Shown here in pieces: positions 47,534-59,344 of a DNA stretch of 64,000 nucleotides (positions within the stretch are counted from its first letter, which is position 1; each line of letters begins with the position of its first letter). The position numbers were made by a program, and so were the translations under genes. This stretch comes from Gigaspora rosea (taxonomy: Eukaryota; Glomeromycota; Glomeromycetes; Diversisporales; Gigasporaceae), in the NCBI GenBank assembly GCA_003550325.1, contig QKWP01000074.1, positions 474,549 through 538,548 of the forward strand. Reading direction: 5' to 3'. Below the pieces are notes generated by a model. That model made no database searches. It worked only from the letters and a program-made list of their open reading frames with translations, and was not told the DNA's origin.

Positions 47534-50360
47534 TGGATTGGATTTACTGATTTGTACTAAAACTAGATGGTTTTATAAAATTCATAGGAACACCAATACT
47601 TAATAAAATTAAATAATTTTAATAATTAATAATCACAATATGTTGCTTTATTCAAAAATATAAAATTTATTTATATTTATAATATAGATGATAAAAAATA
47701 ATTTTATGATCTGCTACTATTTTGCAAATATGGGTATACTAAATTTAGTACACTATTAACAGCCATCTTGCGGCTTACTATTGAAAAAAAATTAAAATTT
47801 ACTTTTAAAAACCAGTAAAATAAACCTTAAACTATAAATAAAAAAAATATTTAACCTTGTTGTAACTGCACTATACAACAAACGAATATGCTGGGCCCAA
47901 CAATCTGTACACATTCCTCAAGAAGCTGTACAACTACAACGGGTGATTGTACGATTATGACAGCTCAGGCATCGCTGTTGAATATACTTTTCCTCATCTC
48001 GCGAAACTGCAGGATCACTATTAAAACTAGTAAGATTATGCTCAAAATTATCCGAATCTTGATTTCTTCTCATATTAGTTCGATTAGCAATCGACATATT
48101 AGAATAGTATTCAAAGATTGATTTTGTTAATCGCTTACGTAAATCGACGTGCTTCATATCTTGTCGTCCTGGAACAAATCGACAATACGTGAAGAAGCTG
48201 TTGGCCTCTGCTACAGAAAGGTAAAAGGCAAAAATATGATCTACTGAGTGTTTAGATGCAAAAATATTGTGATAAGAAAGCGTGTTATCATGCAAATTAT
48301 TAAATATGTCTACTACCAATTTACATTTACAAAACTCATCAAATACGACAGGTTGACGAAATGTTACATCACCAAAATCCTTGATATATTGCTTTATTTC
48401 TGACCCAAGAACTGTTGTAGAACAGCTAGCAAGGAGAACTACATCTTTTCGGTCAGAATCGAACATACAGTTAAATCAGTGCTATTTATTTTACAAGTTC
48501 GACTAACAACTGATTCATATTCATTCCCAAGAGCATTTGTGATATCATGAGGGATATTTTTAGGCCAATAATGACACTTTTTAATTTGTAAAATGGAATA
48601 AAGACCATGGTTATACAAAGTGATACACGCATCGGTGCTACTGAACCACGAATATGCGAGGATAGTTTTGCCACTATAGACCATGGCTCTACTAATCTTA
48701 ATACTGATGCAACGGTTGGTGGGTATTGGTCTGAAAATTTTTTTTTATACTAAATTCCGGAGGCTCTACTGGGTCTAATCTTAAAAACAAATTAAACTGT
48801 GCATCTGCAACGGCTTTAATTTCGCAACCAATTGGGTGCAGTTTTCTCGGTATTTTACGTTGAAACGGACCTTTGTCTAGCTTACCCGTCCATTGACACA
48901 TCGATTCGTCGATACAAAGGTATGATCCAGGTAAAATAGCTTGTGTTAAATTTTCATTGAATGCATCGTGAAATTGCCGTGCAAAATAAAAGGGGTCATC
49001 ATTTTCCAATACGTCTGTTAATGTCAAATACTTTATAATATTTCGAAATCGTTGATGTGTCATGTATTGACCAAAGGTCAATAAAACTCCACTTGTCTCT
49101 TGTTTGGTTGACCAATAATCGCAAATATCTGCGCATTTTATATATGTCATGATTGTTAGTATACCGATAAATCTCATAAATTCCATCCAGGTTAAATCAA
49201 TCCACCCAGCTTCACATTCATGCGCATGTCTGTTTGTCGATGGAATTACAATTGAAATGATAAAATTAACAGGCATAAACTGCTCAAAAATGTTTGGGTG
49301 TTGCATTGGAGATATCAGCAATACGAACAACTGGTGTACCAGAATAAGAGCGGGACACTTGACGAGGATCAATAGTAGCAATTTCATCAATCCATCGTAT
49401 GTTATTTCTGTTACTAACATTTATTCCTTCTTCACCTTCACTTTGACTACCCTCACTATCACTACTGCTAAAAATATCTGTTTCACTACCACTTGCCTCT
49501 TCTAATTTATTATTTATACGTTGGCTAGTACCCATACTACTCAGGAAAGAATTCACAAACTTCATACAACCTGCTGAAACTTCCAATTCTTTTTCTGGTT
49601 GCGAGTCAAGAGAAATTATCCAACGGTTTTTGCCCGGTGCTACTCGTAGAACGTTGCTAAAAGTCGTTTGGTTTTTCATAGTTCTCCCAAAAGTGGACGC
49701 GCAATACTTTCGCCAATAACAGAGCCCAAAACAGAAACCTTGGCACCTTTGATTTTTGGAGAAATTCGTCCCATTTTTAACGTCGGAAAAAGAAGAAGAA
49801 AAAAGCTCAATAGTCTTATAAGAAAATAAAAATTCCCATACACCTACACATTCATGATTCTCACCAGTACCTATACATAGTTTTTCTTTCACGGCTGGTG
49901 TATTGGGCACCCAAGGGCACCTAATTTACTATCGCAAAGGAGTTGGCGACCAAAAAATAATCAAGATTTTTTTTAAATTATTTAGTGCCAACTAGTTAAA
50001 ACTTACTTGAACAATCGCATTTTTATATTTTAATAAATAATTAATTAATAAAAAATAAAAATAAAAAAAGTAAAAAAAACAAACTTACAATTTTAACCTT
50101 TTTTATATTGATAGATTTACCTGATACAATTATAGTCACATTTTGACGATCTGACGCAGTACTTCGTAATCGACGCATGATTTTGACTCATGTGAAACTC
50201 CAACGAGCCTATAACATTTACTGTAGAAGCCCCTTGACATGAGTAAGTGGCTTGTTAATTTTAAGCTGAAGTATCTTTTTGTAATCGATAGAAATTTTAG
50301 TTTATTTGCCGTCATAATTTAGTACAAAGTACTAAATTTAGTACAGGTAAATCCAATCCA
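47534..50360 (-). mobile_element. PiggyBac transposon, complete ends, inactive
   Basis: A 2,827-base element bounded by perfect 14-base inverted repeats TGGATTGGATTTAC (47534-47547; inverse at 50347-50360) and by TTAA duplications (47530-47533, 50361-50364). Just inside both ends lies TTGTACTAAA or CTGTACTAAA, and GTACTAAATTTAGTAC-type palindromes are found near each end (about 47736-47756 and 50329-50345), probably transposase-binding sites. It carries one transposase gene on the minus strand, which is broken. It lies about 530 bases downstream of the velvet gene. Confidence 0.9.
47918..49910 (-). pseudogene. PiggyBac transposase pseudogene (relic 2)
   Basis: Four minus-strand segments in different frames follow each other: 49910 to about 49285 (Ser/Glu-rich N-terminus with SSSDSEGS), about 49305-48698 (core with FMPVNFI, WMEFMRFIGI, LCIDESMCQWTGK holding the first catalytic Asp, and a KAVAD stretch), 48684-48439 (GKTILAYSWFSSTDACITLY) and 48466-47918 (C-terminal, ending in RCLSCHNRTITRCSC, the Cys-rich finger). 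Frames change near 49286-49290 (an A-run on the plus strand), 48710, 48685 and 48455. In the AYSWFSS motif a Tyr stands where the family has the second catalytic Asp. Both kinds of damage make the product inactive. It is more intact than relic 1 and differs clearly from it. Confidence 0.85.
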
Positions 50361-50364
50361 TTAA

Positions 50365-51294
50365 AAATAAATGAAATAAATGTCGCAGAAATTTCGAAAA
50401 AAAAGTTAAGATTTTCGAAACTATTTCATTTTTTTGTCTAATTAAGGTTAAAAGTATATTTTATTACATTCCTAGAAGGCGTATCCAATGCAGTGTTGAT
50501 CATAAATGGTAATAACGCAATAGCGAGTTTATGTCATAATAGGTCATAAGGTCATGATCTATATTTAGCTAATGTTGTGCTAATTTATTTAGTTAATTTT
50601 ATTACAATATTTTCTTTGGAGATCCTACCCTACATAAGTACGTTCATGTCATATTTCAGCCCCTATCAAAATTGATCTTATATACTGTTCATATAATTAC
50701 CATTAGCGTTAAGTACGTTAGGCGCATTAGGCAATGCTATTGTCACATTTTGTTAATGTTTTTTGGCTTAGAATCATACCAGTTCTATAAAGCTAAGCAT
50801 GTTAATTTTATGAGGCTGTGTGCGTGTCAGTGCCCAATGTTAAAGGTAGTGATGTGCATTTTCATGTTTTTTAGATTCTTTAGATTTTTTAGCGTACAGT
50901 ACGTACAGTACAGAGTTGTTCCTAGTGATTTGATTGGCTATATAAAAGCGATCATCGCGTACAGTACTTATAGTACTGTTCGTAATAATGCCTGTCGAAT
51001 CTCACGTGACCTTACGAAACATAATGTTTCATTATTTCGTCAGTGACGAAATTATGACGAAACTTATGGTTTCGTCAGGCGTCTATACTGTACTGTTCGT
51101 ACGTACATACGTGTCATTAGTCACACCCGTGAACTCTATGTCAATCATGTGATGTAGTATCCTATAAGAAATTTTTGTACGTAGTCGCATATAACAGCAC
51201 GAAATATAGCACGAAATATAGCACGACGCATGATGAACATATAATTGCATGAAATTTCTCACGTGCACGACACGTGCACGAAACAATGAACGGC
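50365..51294. other. Intergenic with GTACAGTAC and CGTCA palindromes
   Basis: About 50890-51115 carries nested palindromes (GTACAGTACGTACAGTAC, TTCGTCAGTGACGAA, TTTCGTCA versus TGACGAAA, ACTGTACTGTTCGTACGTAC). CACGTG-type words follow to 51290, including repeated AGCACGAAATAT. The CGTCA/TGACG words recur around 52965-53035. No coding exons recognised. Confidence 0.45.
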
Positions 51295-51500
51295 TATTCA
51301 CGAAGAGACTGGGCCAAAAATCAGATTTTTTATTTTTTTTTTAATCAGTCCAATTATTCGAGATATTAAATTTTTTTTAAAAAAAAAATATTTTCTATTC
51401 ACGAAAGGGCCAAAAATCAGATTTTTTATTTTTTTTTTAATCAGTCCAATTATTCGAGATATTAAATTTTTTTTTTTTAAAAAAAATATTTTTCTGGCCC
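51295..51500. repeat. 96-base tandem duplication
   Basis: Two copies start with CTATTCACGAA followed by GGGCCAAAAATCAGATTTTT (51311 and 51407), continue with ATCAGTCCAATTATTCGAGA and end in a T-run plus A-run. They are nearly identical, so duplication is recent. The right end TTTTTCTGGCCC inverts the beginning, so the ancestral unit was probably a hairpin. Confidence 0.75.
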
Positions 51501-51524
51501 AGCCCCTTCTTTTGCTGTGGGAGC

Positions 51525-51835
51525 TAGGGTTGGGGAATTACTGTAATTTTACGTGATTTTACGAAATTTACGTAAGTTTGTGTAAATTTCTGGAATTAAA
51601 ATTACATGTTATTTTGATCATATGAATAATTTGAGCCAAGATTTTTGTAAAGTTTACATAAAAATAAATATAAAACAAAAGTTTCCGATGGATATCTATA
51701 AATACCGGTTAAACTTTTGTAATTCTAGTGCCATTATCATGTGATACTGTACTTATTGTAAAGTTACATTACATTTTCGTAAATTACAATGTAATTTCGT
51801 AATGTAAAAATGTAATTTTGTGTAATACAACCCTA
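51525..51835. mobile_element. 311-base hAT-type MITE, TAGGGTTG ends
   Basis: Ends TAGGGTTGG / CAACCCTA with the perfect 8-base duplication GTGGGAGC at 51517-51524 and 51836-51843. Subterminal regions are rich in TTACGTAA / GTAATTTTAC words in both orientations. Non-coding. Confidence 0.85.
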
Positions 51836-51889
51836 GTGGGAGCCCATATTCCCCATATAGTAATTTTATTTTCAGCTTAGTTTGCTCAG

Positions 51890-51985
51890 GGCTGGGCACG
51901 GTGTCCCAAGGCTTGCCTTTTGGGCATACCTTAGGGCATGCCTGGATACATGCCTTCAAGGCAAAAGGCATGCCCATATCATGTG
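51890..51985. repeat. GGCATGCC-type palindrome cluster
   Basis: Contains AAGGCTTGCC, GGGCATACC, GGGCATGCC, ACATGCCTTCAAGGC and AAGGCATGCCC. Related to clusters at 25685-25745, 26965-27015 and 52272-52308. Likely the core of a dispersed short repeat family. Confidence 0.5.
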
Positions 51986-52334
51986 ATTGTTAATAGCTTT
52001 TCATGTGATACAACTACATATCGATTGGCTACTATATGCTTAGTTAAAAATTAGGCACGTACGTACGTACGTATGGTAGTAAAAAAAAAAACTTGATTTT
52101 AATTATAACAGTAAAAGTCTAAGCGAGGTTATTTAACACTTATTGCACAAATATACTAACCCTTTATTAATACGTTTATCAATTCACTTCTAGGCATAAC
52201 TACAGTTACTGTATCGGCTGTTATCAATTGTAGCGCGAATATTTCAAATTTTATTTTATTTTTATATATATAGGGCATGCCCCGGGCACAACAAGAAGGA
52301 CATGCCTAAAAAATTTTCCGTGTCTTCAATCCTA

Positions 52335-52452
52335 CTCGGGGTGCTGAATGAATGCTGTTTTATGTTGGCATTCTGTTAGCATTCTACTTGCTTAGTAGGC
52401 ATTCGGCAAGCAGAATGCCAGCATAAGCCAGCATATATACTCAGCACCGGTA
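52335..52452. repeat. 118-base hairpin, GGTGCTGA ends
   Basis: GGTGCTGAATGAATGCTG at the left and CAGCATATATACTCAGCACC at the right are inverted. The inner TTGGCATTCTG / CAGAATGCCAGC arms and AGCATTCTACTTGC / GGCATTCGGCAAGC continue the fold. Probably a miniature inverted-repeat element; a target duplication is not clear. Confidence 0.6.
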
Positions 52453-53714
52453 TACACTTTGTTCATACGAGAAGTTTATAATATTTACCTTGCAATTTAA
52501 AGTTATATCTTAATCAAGGAAGTAAGAGATTTTTTCATCAGTTTAAACAGATGATGATTATGATCCAAATAATTAAATCTGGACTTGATTACTGCATTCA
52601 TCAACGAAAAAAATATTTTTTTTTACCATCTTTAACCTTGGAGCTAAATTTATTGCGCAACCAATCATAGCAATTCCAAATAGTACAAAATACACTACAT
52701 ATAGTAGGTCAACAAAAAATACTCGCAAGTTTAAGATATCTATACTATCGTAATACATTAATTCACGAATGGTGATAAGCATATTAATTTGAATTCCATA
52801 ATTTATCTAGATCTCTGTAATATTGAATAAATATAATAATTATATTAAAATTTTTTTTTGAATTATGAATTTTATAAATAGTAAAATTGTATGTAACATA
52901 AACAAGATTTCAATTAGCTTGACTTATTAAAATTTATTTAAATGTTCAATTCAAATTAAATGCTTTTTCGGATAATGACGAAACACGTGACTGATGAAAC
53001 CATATATATAATTCGTCATTTCGTCAATGACGACAAAAATATTAAATCGCGAATATATCTGCATAAAATTTACATACAGAATTTCATCGAGTTAAATAAT
53101 TTAGATAAGCTAGTATTATTAAAAGAAATCTTTAGGTTTGTCAAGAGACTTGATGTAAAAAAAGTTAAAAAACAAAGTGACTGAGCTGTTGGAAGATGAA
53201 ACTGAAGAACAAAATTAATAATAAACATTTTTTTAATTTAATAAATTAATAATAAACTATTCGCCCTGAGACGGATGCTCTCAGGCACTTGTAATAAGCT
53301 ATTTAATTTATCGCAATAAACTAAAATTTAAAAGTTGAGTTATATGTGTTGAAATTAAAAATATTAAAAATATTATAAAGAGATTTAAATAATAATCTAA
53401 TTTTAATATGAAATTTTATATTTATGTTTGAGGTGAGTCAGTAGAAAAGCCCAAATTTTTTCCAAGTAAATTTTTTTTTAATACTTTAAACAAAATAACA
53501 TTTGAATTTTAATAAATATTTTTTTAAATACGTAGAATTTATTAAAAAAAATTTTATTAAGCTTTTTTGAGTTATAATTTTTTATTTAAAGATTCAAAAA
53601 AAAAAATTTACAGTATTAAAAACGATTTGGTGTATTATTTCTACTGACTCATCCTTATTTTATAAGATAATAAAATAAACTATATATTAAAGTTATATAA
53701 ATAATTTGAAATAA
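52453..53714. other. AT-rich intergenic with one weak frame
   Basis: A 74-codon plus-strand frame (52960-53184) is Lys/Asp/Ile-rich (VLLKEIFRFVKRLD near its end). It could be a hypothetical protein remnant, but no family is recognised and its start overlaps the CGTCA palindromes. Nothing else is supported. Confidence 0.25.
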
Positions 53715-53862
53715 TTTAAACAGTGCACCCGTGCACTTTGTGCCCCCTGTGCTCCCTAAGGTTAGGATTGGGGTTAGTAGAAGTGCAATAAGTGTTATCC
53801 TAGTAAAATTTCGAGATATAAAAATAGGGGTACAAGGTGCGCGGGGCACTGTTTAGTAAAGT
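53715..53862. repeat. Inverted repeat, CAGTGCACCCGTGCACTTTG ends
   Basis: Left CAGTGCACCCGTGCACTTTG and right (inverted) CAGTGCCCCGCGCACCTTG bracket about 150 bases. The ends look hAT-like (CAGTG) but no 8-base duplication is present. A half copy starts at about 54425 (CCGTGCACTTTGTGCCCCC) and is cut by the LTR retrotransposon at 54539. Confidence 0.55.
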
Positions 53863-54538
53863 TAGCCCTTTTAAAATTCAAATTTTATGCAATTACAAGC
53901 CTTTGATTGGCTAAAAATGACATCATTTAACTTTATACCCAGGATTACCAAATTTTTTTTATTGCGGTTTGTGTAAATTTTGCAGATCATCGAAAAGAAA
54001 AAAATCGCTCGATTATGTGATTACTAGTAAATTCTGATTTCTTAAAACAACTCCGATATGATAATTTCATATCGCGATATCGGAGTAATTTCTATTATTT
54101 TCGAAAATTCAAGTAAAATTTTAATTAAATGTAGACGTTTTATAGCAATAGAAGTAGTTTTGCGAATTATTATTTCTTTATAATTAATAATAGTAAAAAA
54201 ACACCGAAATTTCCTATTTTATTTTGCCAAATCTACAGCCAGTTTTCGTAAAAGATGATCGGCGGGTCACACTAATTTGAAAAGGGCGATAAATTTATCA
54301 GATTTTTGTTTATTATTTTTAGAATTAACAGGGTACTTTTCAAGTGCATGCGAGGAAAGTTTTTAATGGTTTAGTAATAGATAATATTTAGGACTTTTCT
54401 TAAAGGAATAATCTAGAAAGTGTCCCGTGCACTTTGTGCCCCCCAATGTACTAATACATAACTATCTAACTCCGCTGGAGTTAGGTTAGGGTTAGTGTTG
54501 AAGTCACGATTAGTACATTTTTTGTTAGAAGGGGATAC
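53863..54538. other. Intergenic up to the LTR, with truncated repeat
   Basis: A small palindrome TCCGATATG..CATATCGCGATATCGGA lies at about 54051-54086. The second member of the CCGTGCACTTTG repeat is at about 54422-54538. No gene. Confidence 0.45.
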
Positions 54539-55262
54539 TGTAACGGTTGATTGGGAGAGCGGGTAAAACAATATAGACAATAGTGCCAATTTACGCTCCA
54601 ACCTTGTATGGTGAGAGAGATATAAATATATTAATATATAGATCACGAGGGAATGATGAGGATCGAATATGCAATACGTGGAGGGCAGGTAAATCAGGTT
54701 AAGCTCAAAAGGTTAATGGGAGTCACGTGAACAATCCAATACAAAGTTATAGGTCAATTCAGTCCGTCAAATTGAGTCTCGCAAGGTTTATTAAGGTTAG
54801 AGTCAAATTCAAAGGATAAGTATAATTTCTTTATTTACATAACAAGTCAAATGGTTTAATTAACAATAAGGAAGGGAATTCTTTATTTAACATCAATAGG
54901 AACTGAATGTCCTTGAACTTGAGGCCTTTATATACATTTGAAATTCTAACTATGTTTACTTATTATTACTACATTACTTAGTTATACTATGTTAACACTA
55001 CGATGGCTTATGACTTTTTTGTTGATTATGCAGCTTCTACTACATTAACATAGTGGGCTTTTGAACTTTCATTGCCCATCAAGTTTAAATGACTATGTTC
55101 ACATAGTCATCCCATGCCTTAATGTGGCTGAAATAATATTCATGTGCTTAAGCCACCAAGCCACCCCTCATTACTATTTTAGTATGAATTATTTATATCA
55201 GGGAATAATACAGATAAGGAAATGGCTTACAATTCTAAAAATTAAATTTTAAATTTGTTACA
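54539..55262 (-). repeat. 3' LTR (724 bases)
   Basis: Starts TGTAAC and ends GTTACA, the usual TG...CA form with short inverted ends. The first 124 bases match 62420-62542 closely (GGTTGATTGGGAGAG versus GGTTAATTGGGAGAG), with scattered transitions that imply some age. Later parts match 63849-64000 (GCAATACGTGGAGG versus GCAATATGTAGAGG). Confidence 0.8.
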
Positions 55263-55275
55263 TATTCCTCCTTTC
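55263..55275 (-). other. Polypurine tract of the LTR element
   Basis: The minus strand reads GAAAGGAGGAATA immediately before the 3' LTR; this fixes the element's orientation as minus. Confidence 0.65.
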
Positions 55276-55869
55276 AGAATTGAGCTCCTGCGAAATCAGT
55301 AAGTATTAGAATTTTATTTAATTCATTTTTGGTATTGTAGCTTAGGCCTTAGTTTTTATTGAGGTGAAATAGGAACTATAAGGTTTCCTTAGAGCAACTA
55401 TATGACTTCTTCTCCATGGTTCATTCTGTTAGTACTAACTACAACCTTCTTTCTATTACCTTCCCTTTAGGTTTTATTATTACTTATTTTATACCTTATA
55501 GCTAAGCATTTACCACTATTTTTAAACATGGTTTTCAATATCCTTTTCAAGACTTACCCTTCCAATCAGATCTTTAATCAATACACAACTAGTTTCAAAT
55601 TTTTTTCTCAAGAATAAGCTTTGTATGATTTGTCTGAATATCTATATCTATGTTTAGGTTTTGGTGATAGTTGTCTTTGAGGCCTTCATAGTCTTTTGTT
55701 TTAGGGCATTTATCTTTGATAGGATCTAAATCAAAATCTCCTTTTCATCCTTAACTGCACTTGCATTATTTCAAGAATGAAATTTAAGATTATACAGTTT
55801 ATCAGAATTTGACTTGTTATAGTAACAATTACCAACCATAAATGCTCTATTGGCACTACCTGTTTAGTC

Positions 55870-58042
55870 CAGTGATGGCACATTGTCATTTAAAAATAAA
55901 TGACACCTTGTCATATGACAAGTCATTTTTGTCATAAAAACATCATTTATCTTTTTATGACTATACTTGTCATTTATAGTTTATAAAATAATTATTAATA
56001 ATCACATTGATATTTGTATTTATACGAAGAATTTTGAAAATATATATTTAAAAGCTCATTATAGTGATATCTATCAATTAAACATCGCCGTTTGTTGATA
56101 ATATTTGATCAAATGTCTCACGAATTATGAACCATATCTCAACCATCCTAATCCAAACACTAAATGCTTATCCGAAAGAGCTTGTTAGAATGGCAACAAT
56201 AAAGAGCCATTAGGATGATTATTTAACATAACCATAAGGAGTTTTTAGAATGGTTATTTATCGCTAACTATAAAGAGCTGCTAGAATAATTATTTAACAT
56301 TAATCATAAAAACTATTAGAATAATTATTTAACACTAATCATCAAAAGTTGCTAGAATGATAATGCTAACCATAATGAGCTGTTGAATGATTATTTTTAA
56401 ATGCTAATCCTTGTAAACTTGATTAACATAAATAACCCCTTTTTGTAAAATCTTCATAACATGTTAACGTGTTAGCACTTATGCGTGTTAAGGGACACAG
56501 ATTATAAACATTCTCGATAGCACGTCAACGTGTTAAGCTTAGTAGTACCATTGTTGAAAAGCACGTAGTGTTAAACAGTATGTTAACGTGGCAAATAACA
56601 CATCAATGTGTCATATCTTAAATTCAAATATATATAAACGAATGAATTTGACTTCAATAAAGAGAGAGACAGATGAAGAGGGGTTCTCTCTGATTTTACT
56701 TAATGAAAATAAAAGAAGTAAGCTAGTGTAGAGCTGAAGAGACCTTTATTCAAGTAAATCAGAAACTTATCTCCTAGTATCTATTAGATTTAAATCGGTT
56801 AGACGTATACGCTCTCCCTTCTTTAATAGTTTCACTATTTTACATCTCGCTTATTATGTAATGGAAATTTGAAAAGGATATAGATTGTTCACCTATATTT
56901 TGCAGAATATTATAACAACATTATAGAACTTGGATTTGTTATCACTTGTATACTAAAGTTAATAATAAAATCTGTCGAATATCCGTTAAATTGAATATGA
57001 ACACAGATAATAGATCCAAAGCTCTACTATAATAGATTATATACTGTAAAATTGATTCAAAAATGGTTAAATCTAATATTTAGTAGTGATTTAAAAAAAA
57101 AGGTTGATTCAAATATAGATATAAAACAAAAAAAGAACATTTAAGTATAATTAAAAAAAATGAAACATGTGACAATAAAAGAACTACTTTAAATTATTAA
57201 ATCATTAATAAATATGAACTACGTTTATTATTATTAATCTATTACATCAAGAATTGCCCGAAACATTTTTTCAATAAGTGAAAATTGAAAAATGACAACT
57301 GTAAAGTACTGACTCTATAATTTGATACCCAGAGCAATTCATATTATATACGAAGAATAATGCTTTTATGCTTTGGAGAATAACCTGTTGGTGTAAAACA
57401 CACTGAAAAACTGGCAAAGTTGAAATAAAAAAAAATGCACACCAGATATATCTCAAACCGAGAAGTATTATTAATTACCAATCCATGGTTGTGATTTCTG
57501 TTATATCATTTAGTTGATTAATATAAATTATAGTTAGTTGATAACTAGTTGATAACTGCAATTAATTGTAATCGAACCAGTTGATAATAAATCGACTAGT
57601 TGAAAAGTTGCCAACTAGTAGGTTTTTCAACTAACGATTTGGAACACTAAGTCATGCTAAACCAGGAATGGATGTTAAACTGTAAAAAATGCAAAATAAC
57701 GTCTAGGTGCATGGTTTGAGTAATGGCCAAGATAAAGCTTAATTCGATCATAATTCGAAATTACACTTTTGGGAGTTATTTGCATTTATAAGGAAAGTCC
57801 AATTATGTGATAAATTTTATGATTATCGATAATTATTTTTTGGTAATGTTTTTGATAATAGTAATACTGTCATTTATTTGTCATTTTAATGTCATTTATA
57901 AAAATATTTTTTATGACTTGTCATATTACCATGGTTTTGTATAAATGTTTTTTATAATAAATGACATTGTCATTTTAAAATGACATGTTATTTATAGTCA
58001 TTTTTATAAAAATTTTTATGACCTTGTCATTTACCATCACTG
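55870..58042. mobile_element. 2.17 kb hAT-type element, CAGTGATGG ends
   Basis: Ends CAGTGATGG in both orientations with the perfect 8-base duplication GTTTAGTC at 55862-55869 and 58043-58050. Subterminal regions are dense in TGTCATTTA / AAATGACA words (about 55880-55970 and 57865-58030). The interior includes repeated AGAATGATTATTTAACATTA-like units (about 56185-56400) and a GTTAACGTG / CACGTCAACGTG cluster (56460-56600). No transposase frame was recognised. Confidence 0.85.
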
Positions 58043-58534
58043 GTTTAGTCAATTTTTTATAATACTTGAATACTTCATGCTCATCTTCTTTAATTCCAAA
58101 TCTATTTTAATAACAATATCCATTTGCTGTACATTTCATTAATATTTTCTATACTTGCTGCTTCTAAATAATAATCGAAAAGTTTTGATTTTATCTACTA
58201 GTCTATTTCAGTAGGATTTTTCAACACTAAGTAGTTCTTTGATGGTTTCATCCAAATAAATATTTTTGTTTGGCTAACAGTCATCTGAAATTTGTTAACT
58301 CTTTTATTCTATCCTATGCTTGGTATAAGACTTTCATTTCCAAAAGTACTCCTAATCTGTATTTGTTTTTTTATTATTACCTTTAATAACATTCTACAAT
58401 TACTTTTCTCTAGATCTTTTTTATCTTTGACTTCTTCTTTCTGATTCTATTTCATTTGGCCACAATTATCTACTTTAATCAACTCTTGATACTCTATCAA
58501 AGCTTCATTTTTAACTTCCAGGCCATCCTTAAAT

Positions 58535-58645
58535 CTGAGTTTAATTATTCTAACCAGGTCTGTGGCTTTACTGAGTTTAATTATTCTAACCAGGTCTGTG
58601 GCTTTACTGAGTTTAATTATTCTAACCAGGTCTGTGGCTTTAATG
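58535..58645. repeat. Three tandem 36-base units
   Basis: GAGTTTAATTATTCTAACCA plus 16 more bases is repeated three times almost without change, inside the retrotransposon interior. On the minus strand each unit reads KPQTWLE followed by the same stop codon, so the tandem growth happened after the stop arose. The plus-strand frame 58456-58665 with its 12-residue repeat is a by-product. Confidence 0.75.
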
Positions 58646-59344
58646 AACCTTTAATTGTATGGTAAGGTTTGACTTTTAATACCTACCTCTGCTGATTTTA
58701 TATCCTCATTAGTGGCTTTTTTATTTTGTAATATAGCAATTGAAGTCTTATGATAATATCTAGCAATGTTACATGTATTAACAAATCTTTAGATACAATT
58801 GGTGCCTTGGGTTCAATATTTTGATATTGATTCCTTTATAGCTAATTGTTTTAGCTTCTTTTTCTTTTTTATAATAGGATCCAATTATGTAGGTTCTATT
58901 GGTGTTATGGCCTTATATAACCACGAATAAGTTCGTCGATTTTCTGTATTTCATGTGCCCCTTCCTCGCACATAGGAGTTGTGACCAACCCACTATATAC
59001 TTACAATTATGTCCTTTCTGAATTCGCAGGTATGTGCATATCTTTTGCTTCTCTTGATTTATATAGTCAAAGTCTGACTTTTGATAATGATTGATCGCTT
59101 TACGTTTACTCATGTCAATCTCAGCTGTTTTCAACTTATTTGATGCATTCCTTTTACAGTGAACTTCACAGTGTTGTTTTTTTTTTACTTTTAACTAACA
59201 ATGTCTTTTTGTATTTATTAAAAATACACGTTCTCTTCACAATGTACTTGATTACATTAGCTTTCAACTTCACTTGCTGAGTTTCTTAAACATGACCTCG
59301 AGATATTCAGCAAGTAGGGCTGTTTAGATACCCAGGTCCTTCTG
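58646..59344 (-). other. Retrotransposon interior, minus-strand frame and repeat
   Basis: The minus-strand frame 59134-58913 (KSDFDYINQEKQK, then YIVGWSQLLC) has a repeated counterpart at about 59340-59487 and an inverted one at 59935-60112. It may be a fragment of an internal gene of the LTR element; no family recognised. Confidence 0.35.

Noticed and set aside
49149..49505. Plus-strand 118-codon frame in the PiggyBac element
   Set aside because: Antisense shadow of the transposase remnant.
53715..53862. hAT MITE at CAGTGCACC ends
   Set aside because: The eight bases outside the two ends do not match, so it is kept only as an inverted repeat.
54478..54500. Telomere-like TTAGGTTAGGGTTAG
   Set aside because: Only two to three partial units inside a dispersed repeat; sequence continues on both sides, so it is not a chromosome end.
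55870..58042. Autonomous hAT transposon
   Set aside because: Good ends and duplication, but no hAT transposase segment was recognised in 2.2 kb on either strand.
58456..58665. Protein with 12-residue tandem repeats
   Set aside because: By-product of the 36-base triplication on the strand opposite the retrotransposon's own coding direction.
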